Assembly: GCA_012932865.1 (NCBI GenBank)
Contig: SAXG01000003.1
Span: forward strand, 1,612,001 to 1,676,000
Reading direction: 5' to 3'
DNA from: Amylostereum areolatum
Taxonomy: Eukaryota > Basidiomycota > Agaricomycetes > Russulales > Stereaceae
DNA length: 64,000 bases
Under the pieces are notes generated by a model, which saw only the letters and a program-made list of their open reading frames with translations, was not told the origin of the DNA and ran no database searches. Position 1 is the first letter of the stretch, and every line of letters starts with the position of its first letter. This document shows, piece by piece, positions 34,576 through 47,500 of this stretch. The position numbers were made by a program, and so were the translations under genes.

Positions 34576-35535
34576 ATGGCGAAGCCTTCCGACTCCCACT
34601 GGTCAATGGATGAATCCTTCGCAGAGGAGGAGGAGGCCGAGGCCGGGTCCTCAAGACTCGTGACAGACCGCGAAATTAGCGACGACAACGACGATGTCGA
34701 CGAGAATCTAGGGGAGGGGATGGAACCAGACGGGTTTGCCGGCCCTCGCGTTTTAAAACCCTTGACTCCTGAGGCATTGGCCGCGTTCCAAGCCGCTCAA
34801 AACAAGGCTGGGGTCATTTACATCTCGAGGATCCCTCCCGGCATGCGACCAACGAAGGTTCGCCATCTTATGAGTCAGTACGGCGATGTAGGGCGCGTAT
34901 ATCTTCAGCAGGAAGGTGCGCATACATTCTTTTCAACGTCTTCGTCCAGCTTACTCGTGGTCATTACAGATGCTAAACGCGCCTATCTCAGACGAAAATT
35001 CACGTCCACCAAAAAGGCCCACTATACTGAAGGTTGGGTGGAGTTTAAGGACAAGAAAATAGCCCGATCTGTGGCCGAAATGTTGAACGCACAGCCAATT
35101 GGGGGGAAGAAGGGTACCCGGTGGAGAGACGATGTATGGACGATGAAGTACCTGCCGAAGTTCAAATGGCACATGCTCACTGAACAAGTCGGCGAGTCTC
35201 ATTCCACACTTGAAGCTCGTATTGGACCTGACAGGGATCTTGCAGCTCACGAAGCTGCTATTCATGCTGCTCGCCTCCGTGTGGAGCTTTCGCAATCCAG
35301 GACGGAACAGCACGAATACTTGAAGAACGTGGAATTGGCCCGGGTTCTGGACAAGCGTGCCGAGAGGAAGCGGCAGGCGGGCAAGGAGACAAAACTGCCG
35401 GAGGCTCGCCAGAGGAAGCGGGCAGGAGAGGGTGAAGGAGGGCGGGAGTCCAAACGAAAAAAACGGGATGTGGAAGAGACGGATCGTGGAGTCGAAAAGG
35501 AACAGCTTCAGGGTGTGCTTGGCCGTATATTTTAA
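34576..35535 (+). CDS. ESF2: Pre-rRNA processing factor ESF2/ABT1
   Basis: Esf2 (ABT1 in animals) is an RRM protein of the 90S pre-ribosome that activates the helicase Dbp8 for 18S rRNA processing. The acidic N-terminus precedes the RRM: GVIYISRIPPGMRPTKVRHLMSQYGDVGRVYLQ, then after one intron (about 34915-34971) RRKFTSTKKAHYTEGWVEFKDKKIARSVAEMLNAQPIGGKKGTRWRDDVWTMKYLPKFKWHMLTEQ, which is diagnostic of the family. A long basic helical tail with several KR clusters (nuclear/nucleolar targeting) ends QGVLGRIF. No frame error. It is the second SSU-processome gene in this block. Confidence 0.95.
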   Translation: MAKPSDSHWSMDESFAEEEEAEAGSSRLVTDREISDDNDDVDENLGEGMEPDGFAGPRVLKPLTPEALAAFQAAQNKAGVIYISRIPPGMRPTKVRHLMSQYGDVGRVYLQQEGAHTFFSTSSSSLLVVITDAKRAYLRRKFTSTKKAHYTEGWVEFKDKKIARSVAEMLNAQPIGGKKGTRWRDDVWTMKYLPKFKWHMLTEQVGESHSTLEARIGPDRDLAAHEAAIHAARLRVELSQSRTEQHEYLKNVELARVLDKRAERKRQAGKETKLPEARQRKRAGEGEGGRESKRKKRDVEETDRGVEKEQLQGVLGRIF

Positions 35536-35869
35536 GGCGTTGAAGATATTAGAATTGCAATCTTAAGATGTGGCTGCAAGCATCGTACATACTTATAAGT
35601 AAAGCTCGACTTCGTCTCTGGGCGCCTTTTCAGATTGAATCGGAGCGCGAAGGCGGCGCGCGACGTGGCTGTTGACTGAGCCTGGGTCTCGTTCTCCCGC
35701 ATCGCGAACATCGAGCGTCGTTTGAGCGTTGTCCACAAACAGCGTTCAGCACCCTCATCGTCCACGTCGCGGTCGCCTTAAGAGGTCTGTTCTTCATCAT
35801 GCTCGCTCTCTCGCTCTCTCTCATCAACACTCTTCCTTCCTCTCTTCTTTCTCTCTTCAGTCTCGTATC
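35536..35869. other. Intergenic region and ARS2 leader
   Basis: Holds the ESF2 3' UTR and the promoter of ARS2. The last 90 bp are a CT-rich leader (CTCTCTCGCTCTCTCTCATC and similar) directly before the ARS2 start codon. No gene is seen. Confidence 0.45.
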
Positions 35870-38800
35870 ATGTCTTATACCTCCTCGGCTTACCCTCCTG
35901 CCCGCCGCTCCCGTTCTCGTTCTCCGTACCATGGCAACCATCTTTCCAGACCCCCTCACCAGGACTCCTACCCTCCTGAGGGCTACCGTGCCGATTGGGA
36001 GGCGTATGACAGGGACAAAGCGTGGGGGTATGACCGCGACAAGAACGGTTACGAGTACAACAGACGTGGCCGAAGCAGAAGCCCTGGACCGGACGACGGT
36101 ATGTGGAAATGCGCTCTTTATCGGTTGTCCTTACAGGCCTCTCATAGGGAGTCGCAAACGACGTCGGTCTCCTTCACCGTATGAGAGAGACCGCTACGAC
36201 CCTCGGCCTCGGTATGCGGATGATTATGGTGCGTACGTTGTTTATCCACGTCATGGCTTTTGTTGACCATCTCTCGCGGTCGCAGACGCACATTCTCGTT
36301 CTCATGGATATCAGTCGCCGCGGCGAGGTGGCTACCCCTCGTCATCTCGGCGAGCGCCACCAGACCCTCATACTATGGACTATCCGGCTACCCTGAAGCA
36401 GTATGCGGATTGGTTCCGCTATTTCTATCCTCAACAAGCCATCGACGAAGATAATGCAGACAAGGCTGCCGAGCAGGAGGCAGGAGACGGGTCCAAGCCA
36501 CGCAATGGCATCAAGACCAAGTGGGAGAAGTACAAAAAGGAGTTCTCGGCCGCTCAAGTAAGTGCTTATTGCGATTTTTGTAGCGATGTCTCATGAACAT
36601 CGTTAGATGCAAACAATGTTTGATCACCACAGGAAATCTCCATGGTTCGCCGAGAAGTACGATCCCAACCCAGAATTCGTTTACCTGCGCAAACGGGTCA
36701 GGAAGGAAGGTTGGAAGGGAAAACTTGCTGCCTTCATAGTCAATCTAGAAGCCGGTCAATTCGATCCTGACCTGAATGAACCTGCGTCCGAAACATCATC
36801 CTTGGCGAAGGACAATGTTAAAACAGACGATGTCAGCATCAAGCGGGACGACGAGAAGATGGACGTCGTCAAAATAGAAGCGGTGGGGGACCTGAAGGAC
36901 GAGGGTGACGCGAACGGAGGCATGGCACCGGGCGACGAATCCGTCAAACTCGAGGATGATCTAGACGCAGAGGATGATACCATGGACAAAGCAGAGCCCA
37001 ATGGAAAGGCCGTGGATGAAAACAGGCGTTTCAACCGTGCTGAAGAGATGTCTATTGACACCGAAGGCAATCAAGTCATGATACGCACCCTTCCACCAGA
37101 CATCGGACGCATTAAATTGGAGCAGGTTGATATTCTCGCACGTTTTCTTGGTTTGATACTTGTACTCAATTTTATTCCAGGCCCTCAAGCACATTCCAGG
37201 CTTCATGTACATTGCGCTCACCGACCCCATGCAAAAGAAGAACTTTTATAGGTCTGCCTGGATCAGGTTCCGTGATGATGCCGATATGTCCGCGGTCATG
37301 AGCGAAATGGGCGACAAAAAGGTGAACACGATAGCTCTCACGCTACATCCTTTCCTCATCGCTCCATGTCATAGATTGAAGGCTTCAAGCTACACACTAT
37401 TCACGTCACCACCCCGCTGAGATCTAAGATTCGTACCACTCCCGAAGCAGTGAGTCGACCCGACCGCGTCGAGAAGGACCTGGCCAACATCAAGGTTTTG
37501 GCGAACATACTCGAAACCGAGTATCTGAACGTTCGCCGGCTTCCGGAAAACCCGAATGATGCCCCTGCCGACTGGGAGAAGACTCAGATTGAATCAGATA
37601 TTCTGTTGGAGGAAGTCAATGATCCAGAGGATCCCGAGCCCAAAGAGAGGGGTACAGATGCGGTGGAACGCCGCATTGAGAAGCTCGTGGACGAGCTGAA
37701 ATCATCTGGTAGGATACCTACAGACTCGGAGAAAGAGTTCAATTATAAAAAGGTGCTTTCAATCGGCCACCTTGTCTTCGCTGGCTAACAATCAAGTCTT
37801 TCAGGCTCTTATCTCTCTTGATCTGTACTTGGCGTATCTTCGCGCTGCTTTCCACACATGCTATTACTGCGCCTTAGTTGCCGACCATCTTGAGGAGTTT
37901 CAGCGCAAATGTATCCATCATACACGGACACCGCTATCGAAGGCGGCGTTGGAAGAAATCAGAGTTGCCGAGGCAGAGAAGGAGCAGAAAGCACAGACTG
38001 ACGATGGGGAGGGGAAGGAGAAGCGTGGAAAAGATGGTACGTTAAGGGAGGGTCGTGACTGGAAGAGGGCAGGTGAGCATTGAAGACTGTTCAGCGGTTG
38101 TGTCGCTAATGGTCGTTCGCTGCAGATGAGAGGTGGTTAGAAAATATGGATTCCAAGATTGCCTTGCTCGTCAACCGTGATGAGGTGGACCCCAAATCAT
38201 ATGGGGCAAAGAACTATGAAGAGTACGCACTCCATCTCATTCCGCACTTCCCTATTTGACCTCAAGTTCTGCAGGGAGCTGAGCAAAGTGGCAGAACCGC
38301 ATGTGAAGCAGGAGGATGAGGGCAAGTTTCGGTGTAAGACTTGCCAGAAACTCTTCAAGGCAATGTCGTTCGTCGAGAAGCATATCGCGAATAAGCATTC
38401 GGAATTAGTGAAGAGCCTGGACGAGGTGACGATCATCCCATCGGAGGTCGATCGCAAAAATTGACATATTCGTAGATTCCGTACTTCAACAATTTCGCTC
38501 TTGACCCTAATCACATCCTACCGTTCAGCCACCCCCCGCAGAACTCTGGTAATCAACAGCCTCCCCCTCAAGCCTACGGACTTCCTGGACCAGCGCCGTA
38601 TGCGCCACCTCCAGACTATGGCAGGGGTCCGCCTTTCTACCCCGCTCCCTATGTGTATGCTGCACCACCTCCAGCATTTCCAAATCCAGGCTACTGGGAT
38701 CCATACGCTTATGCACAATACGCACAACCCCCCTACCCTGCTGTACGTGACAGCGGGTCTGGCAAGCGACTCAGCGATCGTATCAGCGGGTTCGCGCCGG

Positions 38801-39072
38801 GCTTTGACCAGTCGATGGAACCGTTGGCCGTTCCTGCCTCAGCCGGGCTGCCTCCGAAGCCTGTTGCGTCAGGGTTGGACACTGCACTTCCTGACGACCA
38901 CCGTGGCAGGAAGGGAGGCGGGCGTAGGAACGGGGGGCGCGGGGGAGATGGAGGCGTCCAGCCCCCACCGCCTCCGGATGCAAAAGAGGATCCTCGAGCA
39001 GCGGCTGGTAAAAAGGTCAGCTACCACGACATGGACTTGGTTGCGGAGGGCGACGTTGAGTTACAGTACTGA
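35870..39072 (+). CDS. ARS2/SERRATE homologue
   Basis: ARS2 is a nuclear hub that joins the cap-binding complex to RNA decay, processing and export. An Arg/Ser-rich N-terminus precedes MDYPATLKQYADWFRYFYPQQAID and KYKKEFSAAQMQTMFDHHRKSPWFAEKYDP, the conserved DUF3546-type block. After an acidic linker come an RRM-like region (IRTLPPDIGRIKLEQALKHIPGF ... SAWIRFRDDADM), EKEFNYKKALISLDLYLAYLRAAFHTCYYC, and a C2H2 zinc finger (FRCKTCQKLFKAMSFVEKHIANKH). The C-terminus is Pro/Tyr/Gly-rich with GRKGGGRRNGGRGG. About ten short introns all keep frame and no error is seen. Its gene lies 4.4 kb from the NCBP3-like gene, whose animal counterpart binds ARS2. Confidence 0.94.
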
Positions 39073-39416
39073 TGCTTGTGGTTTTCTATGTATACATATT
39101 TTTGACCGTCGACTGGCCTGTTATTTTGCATGCTGCTTAGGATACGTTTGGTGAGGAATGGCTTGTCGAGCTTCAAGGCTGGCCGTGATATAGTAAAAAT
39201 GCGATGGCGATTTTGATTGTTATGGGAATTATAGCGGGTTACAAAATGGCAACTACATAGTGTAAGCGCCGGGGTAAAGCAGTGAAATAAGAACAACAAG
39301 CTGCAACAACCCATTGAAGCTGAAGCCCCCTACAAGCCGCTCACGCTCGTGTGTTCCGCCTCCGCTCTATCCTCCCCTCTCCGTTAGGTGGGCGCGGCCC
39401 ATAGCCCCCGTCCCCC
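39073..39416. other. Intergenic region
   Basis: Between ARS2 and SSK1. It should hold the ARS2 3' UTR and the SSK1 promoter. AT-rich near 39180-39260. No gene is seen. Confidence 0.45.
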
Positions 39417-42400
39417 ATGCCTGGCACCATTCTCCCCGCTGTTCGCCTTCCTACCGTAATTCCACCAACGGACGGCGATGGCATAGCACAAGACACTGTC
39501 GTGGTCGAATTACCCCCTTCCAACAAGTTCAGCATCGCCTGGCCCTCAGAGCCCCCTCCCAACATGCCGCCTCTGCATGTGAGCGAGCGACCGATGCTAA
39601 GCTCCTCCGATGCAGAGTCTGAGGTATCCGACTCCGAGTCCAGCGATGTCGACAGAGCGGGTGTGCGCGGAGCCGGTGGGGGGTCAGGGAAGAGATTTAG
39701 GCCTGAGGATTCCGAGGATTCAGACTTCACCCCCACAAATCGACTACACACCGAGCAAAACCCCATGGACAATGCCATCCCGCAGATTCCCCGTCTGTCT
39801 CGTGCATTCTCGGTTCCCCTCCCCTCACAACTCGGATATCTCCAGAATCCACGGCGAGGCCCTGTGGATCCTAAAGTGCCAGACACACCGGCCCCCATCA
39901 TACGGCTAGCTCCCGAGCTCTCTCATCTCCATGAGCTGTCGCTCGAGCTCGCGGACTCTGTGCAAATGGTTATACAAACCCTTCTGCAGCTCTCCCCACC
40001 GCAGGTCCTGGATCCTGCGAAGGAGCAGTTCTCTGCATGTACCCTACCCATCCCAACTCCCTCGATTTCCGCCATGCTCACTGCAATGAAGAACCTGAAT
40101 TATATGTCCGCGAACATGGCCACTCTGGGCGCTATCTATCCACCACTGCCTTCAGTGACCGATGTGCTGGAGCCCCCTCCACCCTCGCCTCCACCGCCTC
40201 CACAATCTCCTGTTATCATCGTTCGTGACTTCGACATAGGAGAAACGTTGCAGAGCATGGGTGATGCTCTAGGTGGTGTGGCTGCGGAGGCTGGCGTCGA
40301 CCTCGTTTTGTTTCATGGAGACGTGGGTATGAAGCATGTGGCCGTGCATGGGGACGAGAGTGGTATTTCTTACACTCTGTCACACGTAAATATATTTCTT
40401 CAATCTTCCCACAGACTTTTGCTGACTTCGTTGTTAGATTGTACGACACATCATCGCAACCGCTCACAGAGGCGATGCAGTCGAAATCGGTCTTTTTCTG
40501 GTAGCACCTGCCATGGTTGTGCCCGAGGAGACGGATAGTCCTCCAGAAATTCCCCTCGATGCCACGGATCCGGCGGGTGTGTTGTCGGCTTCGCCAGATC
40601 CAAACGCACCTTTACGGTGTACTTTCCAAATGACCCATGTATTCTCTGCGTCGACCGATCCTTCCTCAGAATCTTCACAAATCCCGCCCTCCGCCCGCCA
40701 GGAACCCTCCCTCAAGTCGCACATCTTTCGTCGCTTGCTCCAGCACATCGAAGCTACCTTTGATGAAACTGTAACACCAACGACTCGGTGCTTCAAACTA
40801 TCGCTCACTCTGGACCGGGGTTCGCCTGCAGTAGTCAATCCAGCTGTCATTCTGGCGGATAATGACCCGATCCTTCACCTGTTTCCGGATCTTCGTATCT
40901 CTGGAGAGCCAACTTTAGAAGACCTGGCGCAGTTCGTGGATACATTGAAAGGGAAGGTTGTGCAGTTATACGCGTCTTCGGATGGACTGTTCGCACGGCA
41001 TCTGACTAGCTACCTGACATCCTGGGGGCTGAACGTCAGCCCCGTCACTCTGGACTCTGACGGAGAAGGGTCCCCGGAAACATCGGACAAGCCCCCACCA
41101 CAGGCGGAGCATCCACCCCCGACGAACCAGGGATACAGTGGCGGAGCCGTTCTTCAAACACTTCCTGAGCAGGACACTGCGCCCATTTCGCCTTCTCCCC
41201 CTTCAAATCCGTCTTCACAGAACCCTTCATTCATCATTATTGACGACGACTTGGAGGCCTTGCGAGGTCGACTTCGTAAGATTCGCTCTGAGCAACAATA
41301 CCCACTTCATATTTCCTCGCGAAAGCGGCCGTCGCTGGCGGCTCACCATCGACCACGTTCTTCTCCTCAAGTTGCGCGTGCCATGAGTATGTCCGGTATC
41401 GCACCATCAGGTTCTTCACCGAGGACGCCCCCGGCCGTTATCATTCATTTTACAAGCTTGTCAAACTTCAAGCTCGTAAAAAGTATACTCCAGTCCATCC
41501 TTGCGCCTGCTGGAAACACAGCAATACGACTTCCTGAGGTCATTGTCATCCCCAAGCCTGCAGGGCCTCGCCGGGTGCTGACCGCCTTGCATACCGCTTT
41601 GACGAAGCCCATCGTCGACCCCTTCTTCTCCCCCATCGCCACTTCCCCTATTAGTCCTGGCTTACAGCCTCCCGCGTCTTACTTCAGCGGCGCTGGTAGC
41701 CCTCAGTCCCCATTGACCCGGCCCAGTGGTAGCCCGCGTACCAACTCTCATAATTCCAATCCTTCTACACGTTCCCCGAAGGATTACCCGATCGAGGGGA
41801 CGAATCTAGCACCTCCTTCGCCACTGGGCTTATCGGAAGGCATGGATTATTTTTCAGAGGCTGCAGTAAAGCTCGGGACATCGCCCTCGTCGGGACTTGT
41901 CATCCAGAGTCCGGACGGTCAACCTGCTGGAATATTTTTCCATCCTCGCTTGCGAGGATCACGCTCCTCTTTATCTGCTGGTAACCTGGAGCGAGACAAA
42001 GGGCAGTTTTTTGGAATTCATGGGCGAGACAAGACCCCCCACCGTCGTTTTCACGACTTGGATGATGGAAAGGCGAAAGGAACAGCGTCGTCGGCTGGGT
42101 CAACTCTGCGTCGAAACTCCAAGAGTTCGTCAGCCGTTGAGGTCACCAGCACTGGAAACAGTGAAGAACTAGCTACCAATGGAACGAAGAAGCCAAAGAC
42201 ATTCCTGCGATCAACGACACAGACGCCTATCCCATCTCAGAGCCTCACTTTGTCTAGCCCGGATCCAGCCACCTCTTTGGAGGCACCCATTATACCTGGT
42301 ACACGTTCACCGACAGCCGTGCGGAAGGTCAGTCCGCTCGATTCGTTGCGCAAGTCGTCCACTCCGCCGACCTCCCCACGCGTTACTACCGCGCCTTCCG

Positions 42401-43892
42401 GCACCATGCCCAGGAGAGGATCTACTATGCGATCGCCTGTGGATATCACGGAGCCTACGGCAACACCTACGGCGACAGTTGCAGCAGCCATGGTTGCGCC
42501 GCCGAAGAAGATAAAGCTGCCGGATGCGACCAGCATTGTCCCTCCGATCAACGTTCTGGTCGTGGAAGGTGTGACATTGTTCAGGTGTACGGGCACGTTA
42601 CGGGTAGAAGCTCATGCGTGCAACTCATACAGACAATCCCATCAACCAGACCATCCTCACGACCTTCATGCGGCGTAAGAAAATCAAGTACGACGTCGCG
42701 AAGAACGGTGAGGAAGCGGTGAAGAAATGGAAGAGCGGCAAGTTTCACCTCATCTTGGTTCGTGTTCCCCTCGCGCTGGACCAGTACATACATTTCTAAC
42801 GATGCTATAGATGGACATTCAAATGCCAGTCATGGACGGTATCGCGGCTACAAAGGAGATCCGTCGCCTGGAGAAGGTCAACGCATCGCAAGGGTTTCCA
42901 ACAACCCCCCTTTCTGACGGGCCACGCACCCCCGAAACCCCGTTGACCAACAGTACCTCCGCGAGCCCTTACAGATCCTCCGTCATCATCGTCGCTTTGA
43001 CCGCCTCATCCTTGCAAAGTGATCGTGTCGCTGCATTAGCTGCTGGCTGCAATGACTTCCTGACCAAACCCGTGTCTTTGGATTGGCTGAATAGCAAAAT
43101 CATCGAGTGGGGATCTATCAAGGCGTTACAGATGTGGGCAGATCTCAAGCCAGAGACGGCGAAGAGTTTCTCCAAGGGCCGGGACGTTCAAGCTCAGAAT
43201 GTGGCTCGCCGTTTACACGTCCCTGAAGGGCGTGCGACCCCAACAGACTCTCCTAGTCGCTCGTCATCCCTCCCGCGGTCGCCTGCATCTGGCAGCGCTG
43301 CCGCGGGGCCTTCGTCAGTTGCCGCGCTGGTCAAGTCGGGACCAGCGTTCCTTCCCCCCTTCGCTGAGTCCCCGAAGCCGGCTCTGCCTCCAGGGGATAG
43401 TTTGCCGCCCGAACCTTCTACGGCGGGGCTATCAAACTCTGAGGGTATGCAGTTCCGTCTGCATCCCGAGCTGGACCTACTGACGGATCTTTTCGAAAAA
43501 GCGCGCTCCCCCATACCCTTCCGGGCGGGTGACCCAGGTGATTACAGTTCTCGCCCTTCACTCACACGCATATCTAATGTGACGATGGCTACCAGCGCTC
43601 GAGGCGAAGGGGAGTTCACATGCGTCGACGGGTGGACTTGGTGCGTAATTCATCGAATCTAGCGTCTTCTAGACTGAGTGTTCCGACTGCCCCCCTAGAT
43701 AACGCAGGCTCCCAACCAATCACACAAACACCGCTGGACGGTAATGGTAACGATACTGTTCCGCGAGGCAGCGCCTCGCCCATTCAAAGGCCGGCGGAGC
43801 TCAGCGCGGACGGCTATGAGGAGGCCCTGACGGGCCCTACTCCTGGAGCAGAGCCTCCGGGTGATGAAGGCGAGGGAGAAGTGCAACCGTGA
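39417..43892 (+). CDS. SSK1: SSK1-type response regulator of the HOG osmostress pathway
   Basis: SSK1 receives phosphate from the histidine phosphorelay and controls the MAP kinase kinase kinase of the HOG pathway. Most of the protein is a long N-terminal region rich in Ser, Pro and Thr with short conserved patches (MLTAMKNLNYMSANMATLGAIYPPLP, LVLFHGDVGMKHVAVHGDESG). A receiver domain follows: INVLVVEDNPINQTILTTFMRRKKIKYDVAKNGEEAV, ILMDIQMPVMDGIAATKEIRRLE with the phospho-acceptor Asp, IIVALTASS and CNDFLTKPVSLDWL with the conserved Lys. Introns lie at about 40388-40439, 42571-42632 and 42757-42810. Near 43610-43620 the frame changes from ARGEGEF to RRRVDLVRNSSN by -1 (or +2), so the last 90 residues depend on an unresolved break. 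Confidence 0.9.
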
Positions 43893-44553
43893 AGGTATTG
43901 GGCGACCTTTGGATTTCTTACCCCCTTCATCGTACCTGTGATCTATCCGTGGTATCTGAAGGTCGCCGGGTTCCTACGACGCCTCTTTTGAGAGGACTGC
44001 TTGGGATCGTTTATATGCTGCTTTTTTGACATGGTGTTTCCCTATAGGCTATACTTACACATGAGGGTACTTGCTTACGTTGGGACTAGGGGGTATTATG
44101 TGGGCCACGTTTGTGATACATACATCTGACTTGGAGGAGGTTTTCACACATACGCAATGCATTCATGACTCGGTGATTGAATGTGCTCGGCTGAGTTTGG
44201 GGGGCGTTGGGGGTGGAGAGGTTTCGAAAGGCCAAGGATTCCAGAGCTCATACTTGGTACCAGTGGTCCCACGATAACTCAGCGGAGGCGCCCACAGACC
44301 CTGCGCAGACTCACCGATTCCGAATTCCGAATCTGTTACCGAAACAGGAGGCAAGCTGGGGCAAGCCGCGGCGTTCGATTGCGACAGCAGATTAGCCCGC
44401 GAGGACGAGTAATTTGGACTCAGCGAAGGTACATAGGGGTCAGGGCGTCCTCCCTGGCTCCCCTTCGCTCCCCCCCTTCTCTCTCTCTCTATCTGTTTTC
44501 AACTCCCCCATCTCTTTTCTTTGCGCTGCTGGACGTCGCGGCCCCTCCGGCCC
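43893..44553. other. Intergenic region and leader of the JmjC gene
   Basis: Holds the SSK1 3' UTR and the promoter of the JmjC gene. The segment 44450-44520 is CT-rich (CTCTCTCTCTATC), as in other leaders of this window. No gene is seen. Confidence 0.45.
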
Positions 44554-47500
44554 ATGTCTGACCACGTCAGTCACAAGCCGACGTCGATTCCTCATCTCCT
44601 CAACCCAATCGCTATCGCCACCGCCCCCCCAAGCCCCGACCACCCCGACCACGGGCTCTCGCATAGCTCTCCCTACTCAAATGCAAACGGCGCAGAGCAT
44701 GTGAATGGGCCCCAGCGTTCCCCCACACTTTCTGCCACCGATTCTCCCCAGTCACGAGTGGGAACGTTGACCGCGGCTAGCTGGGACCAAGGTCAGCAGG
44801 CCGACCACAAGTCGGAGTATGGTGGACGCGGCCACAATTCGGTGTATCAATATCCAAACTATACTTCTCGGGCCCCTTACGTCGCAATACATCCTGATCA
44901 TGGCCCACGATCTCACCAACGACCCCGGGATGATCCCTACGCTCGCCAGCCAGGACAGTTGACTGCGTCGGGGGTCGACGCGGGCGCGTCTACCTACCCC
45001 CCAACCTCTATGCCCGTGCCTTCTTCGGCGTATCTCGACGAACAAACTTGTGAGTGACCGTCTCGTGTCCGCATGGCTGTGCGCGCTCAGCTTCGAGGCG
45101 TCTCTGTGCATCTCCAGCTTATTCCGGTGATGGTCCCCCGAGCGCGTCTCCGTCTCCCTACCCGATGTCCCGTGGCGAATACATGAGCTATCCTCGGGAT
45201 TCTTCCATGCAACCCCCTTCCGCAAGGCATCCTTCTCATTCTCATCCTTCCGGTACGTCTCCTTTCCGCGGCCGCCCCATCCTACTGCGTCTTGAGGGAT
45301 CCCATAAGCAGTCTGGTCTCATGAATATGGCGTTCCCAGTCCCCGTTCCCGTCGACGCGCGTTTTAATCCCTATGCTCATCATCCGCCTATGTATCCTAT
45401 GCATCACCATGGACCTCACTACTACCCGCCTCCCTATCCCGGGATGTGGTACTATGGCGTTCCGTATCCTCCTCCTCAGCATGCTCAACACGCCGTTCCC
45501 ACCGCGGTAATGCCACCACACGCTCCACCGCCATCATCTCGGAAACGACCTACTCCTAACGGGGAAGACGGTAGCCCCAAACCCAAAAAACGCCGATCTA
45601 GCAAAGCAATGAATGTGGCCATCGCGCCAGGTATGTGGGTTACCCAATAATCGTACATGGGTTCATGTTTGTCGTATCCATTCAGCTTCCAAGAAGGGCA
45701 CTCACGGTAGTGCGTAGGACGTTTCTCCCAAAAGGGTTTATCACACTCAATGACCTATACAGACCGCGATAGTCTGTCGCCGACCGAGGACAGTCTTGGG
45801 TCCACACAGTCTCCGAGTCATGGTCCCCTCCACCCCGAGCTGCAATTCGCTCGATGCATGTCGAACCGCTACAAGTCCGAGAACTTCCCTCGCTGCGTGT
45901 CGTGCACGCGGCGGTGGGCAGGAGACACGTGCCGCTTCCAGGGCATCCGCTTCTTCCTCAAGAACGACCAAGGCGATATTATGGGGGCAAGCTTCGTCGA
46001 AAACCCGAAGGCGGATGGACCCACGATGAACTTCCCGACGCGCTGGGATCGCTCGCTCGACGTGGCGTGTATTCGGGAGATCAAGGTGAGATTCACTTCC
46101 CAACACATGCAAAGGATACTCATACCCCACCTCGTTGTATCAGCGGACCGTCGCCGCGGCGCTCCTTCCGACTTTGAAACAGGAGCTCGACCACTTAAAC
46201 AAGCCGAACGTCATTCGACGTCCCCGCGAGGCCGATGTGCAGGCCACATGCGGTAATTTCACTCTTATCTCGGTTTCCAGCACCTCGATGTTTCTCTCTC
46301 TGACACATGCGTGACCGTCGCAGATACGTGCATGACATCCATCTTCGCGTTGTCCTGGATGTGCCGTTCGTGCGGCCGCGAGGCTTGCGCGGAATGCTTC
46401 GAGAAGGTGCGTGAGCTCACGCAGAACCGGCCAGGCGCATCGGATAGCGAGATTGCGCTGCTGCAGGCGAAGCGCGAGAGCCACGCGCACTCGAACCCGT
46501 TCTTCCTCTCCTGCACGCGCCGAAACGAGCATGGTTTCTCTGACTTCCTTCCCACCTCGCGGTTCCACAAAGAAGAGCTTGTGGGGGTTGTCGAAGCCAT
46601 GGAAGCCATGATCAAGAAGGAGAAGGCGATGCGTATGGAAGCCATGGAGGGAGAAGTGATACAGCTCGAGCATGAGGTAGATCTCGCAGGTGTGTGTCCA
46701 TGTTTGCATGAATTGAAGCCTTGCTTATATAAACTGATGCCCTGGGCTCTTCATCTTTTATCTATCTTTCCCATTCGATCTCAGGGACTCCTGTCGTGCC
46801 GATACCATCCAACGGAGGGTCCGGGCCATGCGCCTTGGCTTCTCCCGTGGGGGTCCCGGCCGGTAGAGTAGTACCCTGCGAAGACACTGACAGTCCTACA
46901 GAGAGTACCCTCGACAGTGATCACAATTCCAGATTTTCCCTAACGACTAGTGTCTCTTCGCACAACACGCTGACCTTCACTGGTGATACCCTCACCGAGG
47001 ATGAGTTCCGAAAGGCACTGGTGCAAGGCCACCCTCTTGTCGTGACCAAGCTCCCCTTGGAGCTTTCGCCGGCGCACCTGGTGGACAAATGCGGATCACA
47101 GACGTGCACGTTCGTCGAGTGCCAAAGCGATGCGAACCGTAAGGGCACCGTCAAGGACTTCTTCATCTCGTACGGACGGTACGCGGAGCGCGAAATGGAA
47201 ACATGGAAACTGAAGGACTGGCCGTCTGCATCCGAAGCGAAGAGCTCGCTGCCGGAGCTGTATGAGGATGTCGCGCGGGCGGTGCCGATGCCGAGCTATT
47301 GCAGACGGGATGGCGTGATGAACCTTGCGTCTCACTTTCCGACGAATACCATTGGACCCGACCTCGGTACGGGAGTTGATGCTGTTGCTAAAACGAGACC
47401 TCACCCATTGCTCGCGTTCCAGGGCCACACATGTTTAATGCTCAAGCTGCTCACGAAGGTGGAAGCTCGAAGGGAACGACGCGTCTGCACGTGGACGTGG

